Positions 6,586 through 7,855 of a stretch of DNA of 7,855 nucleotides are shown here, piece after piece (the stretch's first letter is position 1; every line of letters starts with the position of its first letter). Under the pieces are notes generated by a model. That model was not told the origin of the DNA and made no database searches. It was given only the letters and a program-made list of their open reading frames with translations. Both the position numbers and the translations under genes were made by a program. Location of the stretch: the NCBI GenBank assembly GCA_027625215.1, contig JAQBWJ010000084.1, forward strand, positions 1 through 7,855. The letters run 5' to 3'. Origin of the DNA: Candidatus Poribacteria bacterium (lineage in GTDB: Bacteria; Poribacteria; WGA-4E; GCA-2687025).

Positions 6586-7855
6586 AAGCGGAGTTCCTTC
6601 GTCGCGGAATAGACTTTTTGGTAGACCGCATACCGCCGCGTATGGATCGCGTGCCGATCCGCGCGCGACTCAAATCGTTTTCCCAGTCGCGTCATCGCGC
6701 CCGCGGCGTCCGCCATCGACTCGTGCTCGCCGTAACCGACCGCCGCGAGCATCGCCGCGCCCAACGCCCCTGTTTCGATCTCCTCGACCGTCTGCGAGGG
6801 GAACCCCATCACGTCGGCGCGAATCTGGCTCCACACATCGCTCCGCGCTCCGCCGCCGCTGATGACGAGCTCCGACACCCGGCGTCCCGCGTCCGCCGCC
6901 GCCGCTTCGAGTATCTGCCTCACCGCAAACGCGACCCCCTCCAACACGCTGAACGCCAGTTCTGCCCGTCCGTGCCGACGATGCACGTTCAGCCAGACGG
7001 CGCGCGCCTCCGCGTCCCACACTGGACTCCGTTCCCCGTCCAAGTACGGCAGGAACAGCGGCAAGTCCAACGACGCGTCGACCGACCCTGCCAGTTCCAG
7101 CAACCCCTCAAACGTCTCGACGCCAAGCGTGTCCTTCGCCCATGCGAGCGCGTCCGCCCCGCAGTTCGTCAACCCGTAAACGACCGCGTGTTTCCGGTCG
7201 AACGGCAGCGACAACAACCCTGCGTGCCGTTCCGGTATCGCGGACGCCAACAACCCGACGATCTCCGAAGTCCCGGCGTAATCAAACGCCGCGCCGTCGC
7301 GGTACACGCCTGTCGCCAACATGCTGCAAAAGGCGTCCACCCATCCGACGATTACCGGAAGCCCGATCCGCACGCCGAGCATCTCGCGCGCCTCTTTGGT
7401 GGTGTATCCGGCGTTCCGGAAGGCGGGTGTCCATCTCGGCAGGTTCGACCGATGCAGCCCCAAGTCGGCGAGGTACTTGTCGTCATGTGCGCCCGTGCGT
7501 GCGTTGACGACCCCCACGAACGACTGCACGTCCGAGCAGACTTCGCCGCACAGTTGCAGCCCCACATAATCCTTCGCGTGACAGACCCAGTGGACGTTCG
7601 CCATCACCTCCGGCTCGTTCTGCGCGACCCAACGGAACTTCGCGGCGGGCATCGCCGGAGAAAACGGCGCGTGCATCCCCAACAACCGTTTGCTTTCGCG
7701 CTCATGATACGTGTGGCTGAGGTATTCCGCCTCCTCGACGGCGCGGGCGTCCTGCCAGGTGATCGCCGGACGCGCGGGTTTGCCTTCCGCGTCGAGGAAC
7801 ACAATCGTGAAATGCCCCGACAGCCCGGCCGCCACGATGTCGTCGGGCTTCCATC
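6582..7855 (-). CDS. FGGY-family carbohydrate kinase, xylulokinase-like (5' end beyond window)
   Basis: The visible 423 residues run from the right edge to TGA at 6582-6584. The first 60-75 residues, with the N-terminal phosphate loop, are missing. FGGY kinases transfer phosphate from ATP to a sugar or polyol in the cytoplasm. Counting from the first complete codon (TGG at 7853): GLSGHF (10-15), ITWQDARA (31-38), GWVDAF with catalytic Asp D173, AGTSEIVG (193-200), CGADALAW (231-238), YLDGERSP (270-277), and the adenosine-binding block ISGGGARSDVWSQIRAD (331-347) followed by ETGALGAAM (360-368). The last block is very close to xylulokinases. However, xylulokinase has an M-H-G at the place where this protein has SGHFT, so the substrate may be another sugar. 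It is the first visible gene of the leftward operon and overlaps the M42 start by 4 bp. Confidence 0.92.
   Translation of the reverse strand, partial: WKPDDIVAAGLSGHFTIVFLDAEGKPARPAITWQDARAVEEAEYLSHTYHERESKRLLGMHAPFSPAMPAAKFRWVAQNEPEVMANVHWVCHAKDYVGLQLCGEVCSDVQSFVGVVNARTGAHDDKYLADLGLHRSNLPRWTPAFRNAGYTTKEAREMLGVRIGLPVIVGWVDAFCSMLATGVYRDGAAFDYAGTSEIVGLLASAIPERHAGLLSLPFDRKHAVVYGLTNCGADALAWAKDTLGVETFEGLLELAGSVDASLDLPLFLPYLDGERSPVWDAEARAVWLNVHRRHGRAELAFSVLEGVAFAVRQILEAAAADAGRRVSELVISGGGARSDVWSQIRADVMGFPSQTVEEIETGALGAAMLAAVGYGEHESMADAAGAMTRLGKRFESRADRHAIHTRRYAVYQKVYSATKELRF

Overview
The window is GC-rich bacterial DNA, probably from a free-living heterotroph of an uncultivated lineage. Repeated use of PhyH-type dioxygenase, amidohydrolase_2, M42 and aldose-epimerase genes recalls Candidatus Poribacteria and related groups, but this is only an impression from gene content and style. 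There is no rRNA, tRNA, CRISPR array, transposase or phage gene.

Left part (1-2730): a conserved protein of unknown function runs leftward off the window edge (start at 649). A gap of about 250 bp separates it from a rightward 90-residue DUF3783-type protein (903-1175). After another gap of about 220 bp comes a rightward secreted zinc peptidase of family M16 (1399-2730).

Right part (2738-7855): a tightly packed leftward gene train, convergent with the peptidase. In transcription order it encodes an FGGY-type sugar kinase (5' end outside the window), an M42 aminopeptidase-like metalloenzyme, an aldose 1-epimerase (GalM-like), an amidohydrolase_2 protein and a PhyH-family Fe(II)/2-oxoglutarate dioxygenase. 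Kinase and M42 genes overlap by 4 bp, and the other gaps are 18, 55 and 43 bp, so one operon is likely. Kinase and epimerase point to uptake and activation of a free sugar. The amidohydrolase (a fold shared with lactonases) and the oxygenase suggest processing of a modified sugar or a related small molecule. The substrate cannot be read from sequence.

The most notable point is an in-frame amber codon (4236-4238) that splits an otherwise intact amidohydrolase reading frame. It may be a recent nonsense mutation, a sequencing error or a recoding site. The same gene also lacks the usual histidine on its predicted fifth strand. A 7-bp perfect palindrome just upstream of it resembles dispersed intergenic repeats. 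I found no convincing evidence of a wholly new multi-gene system.
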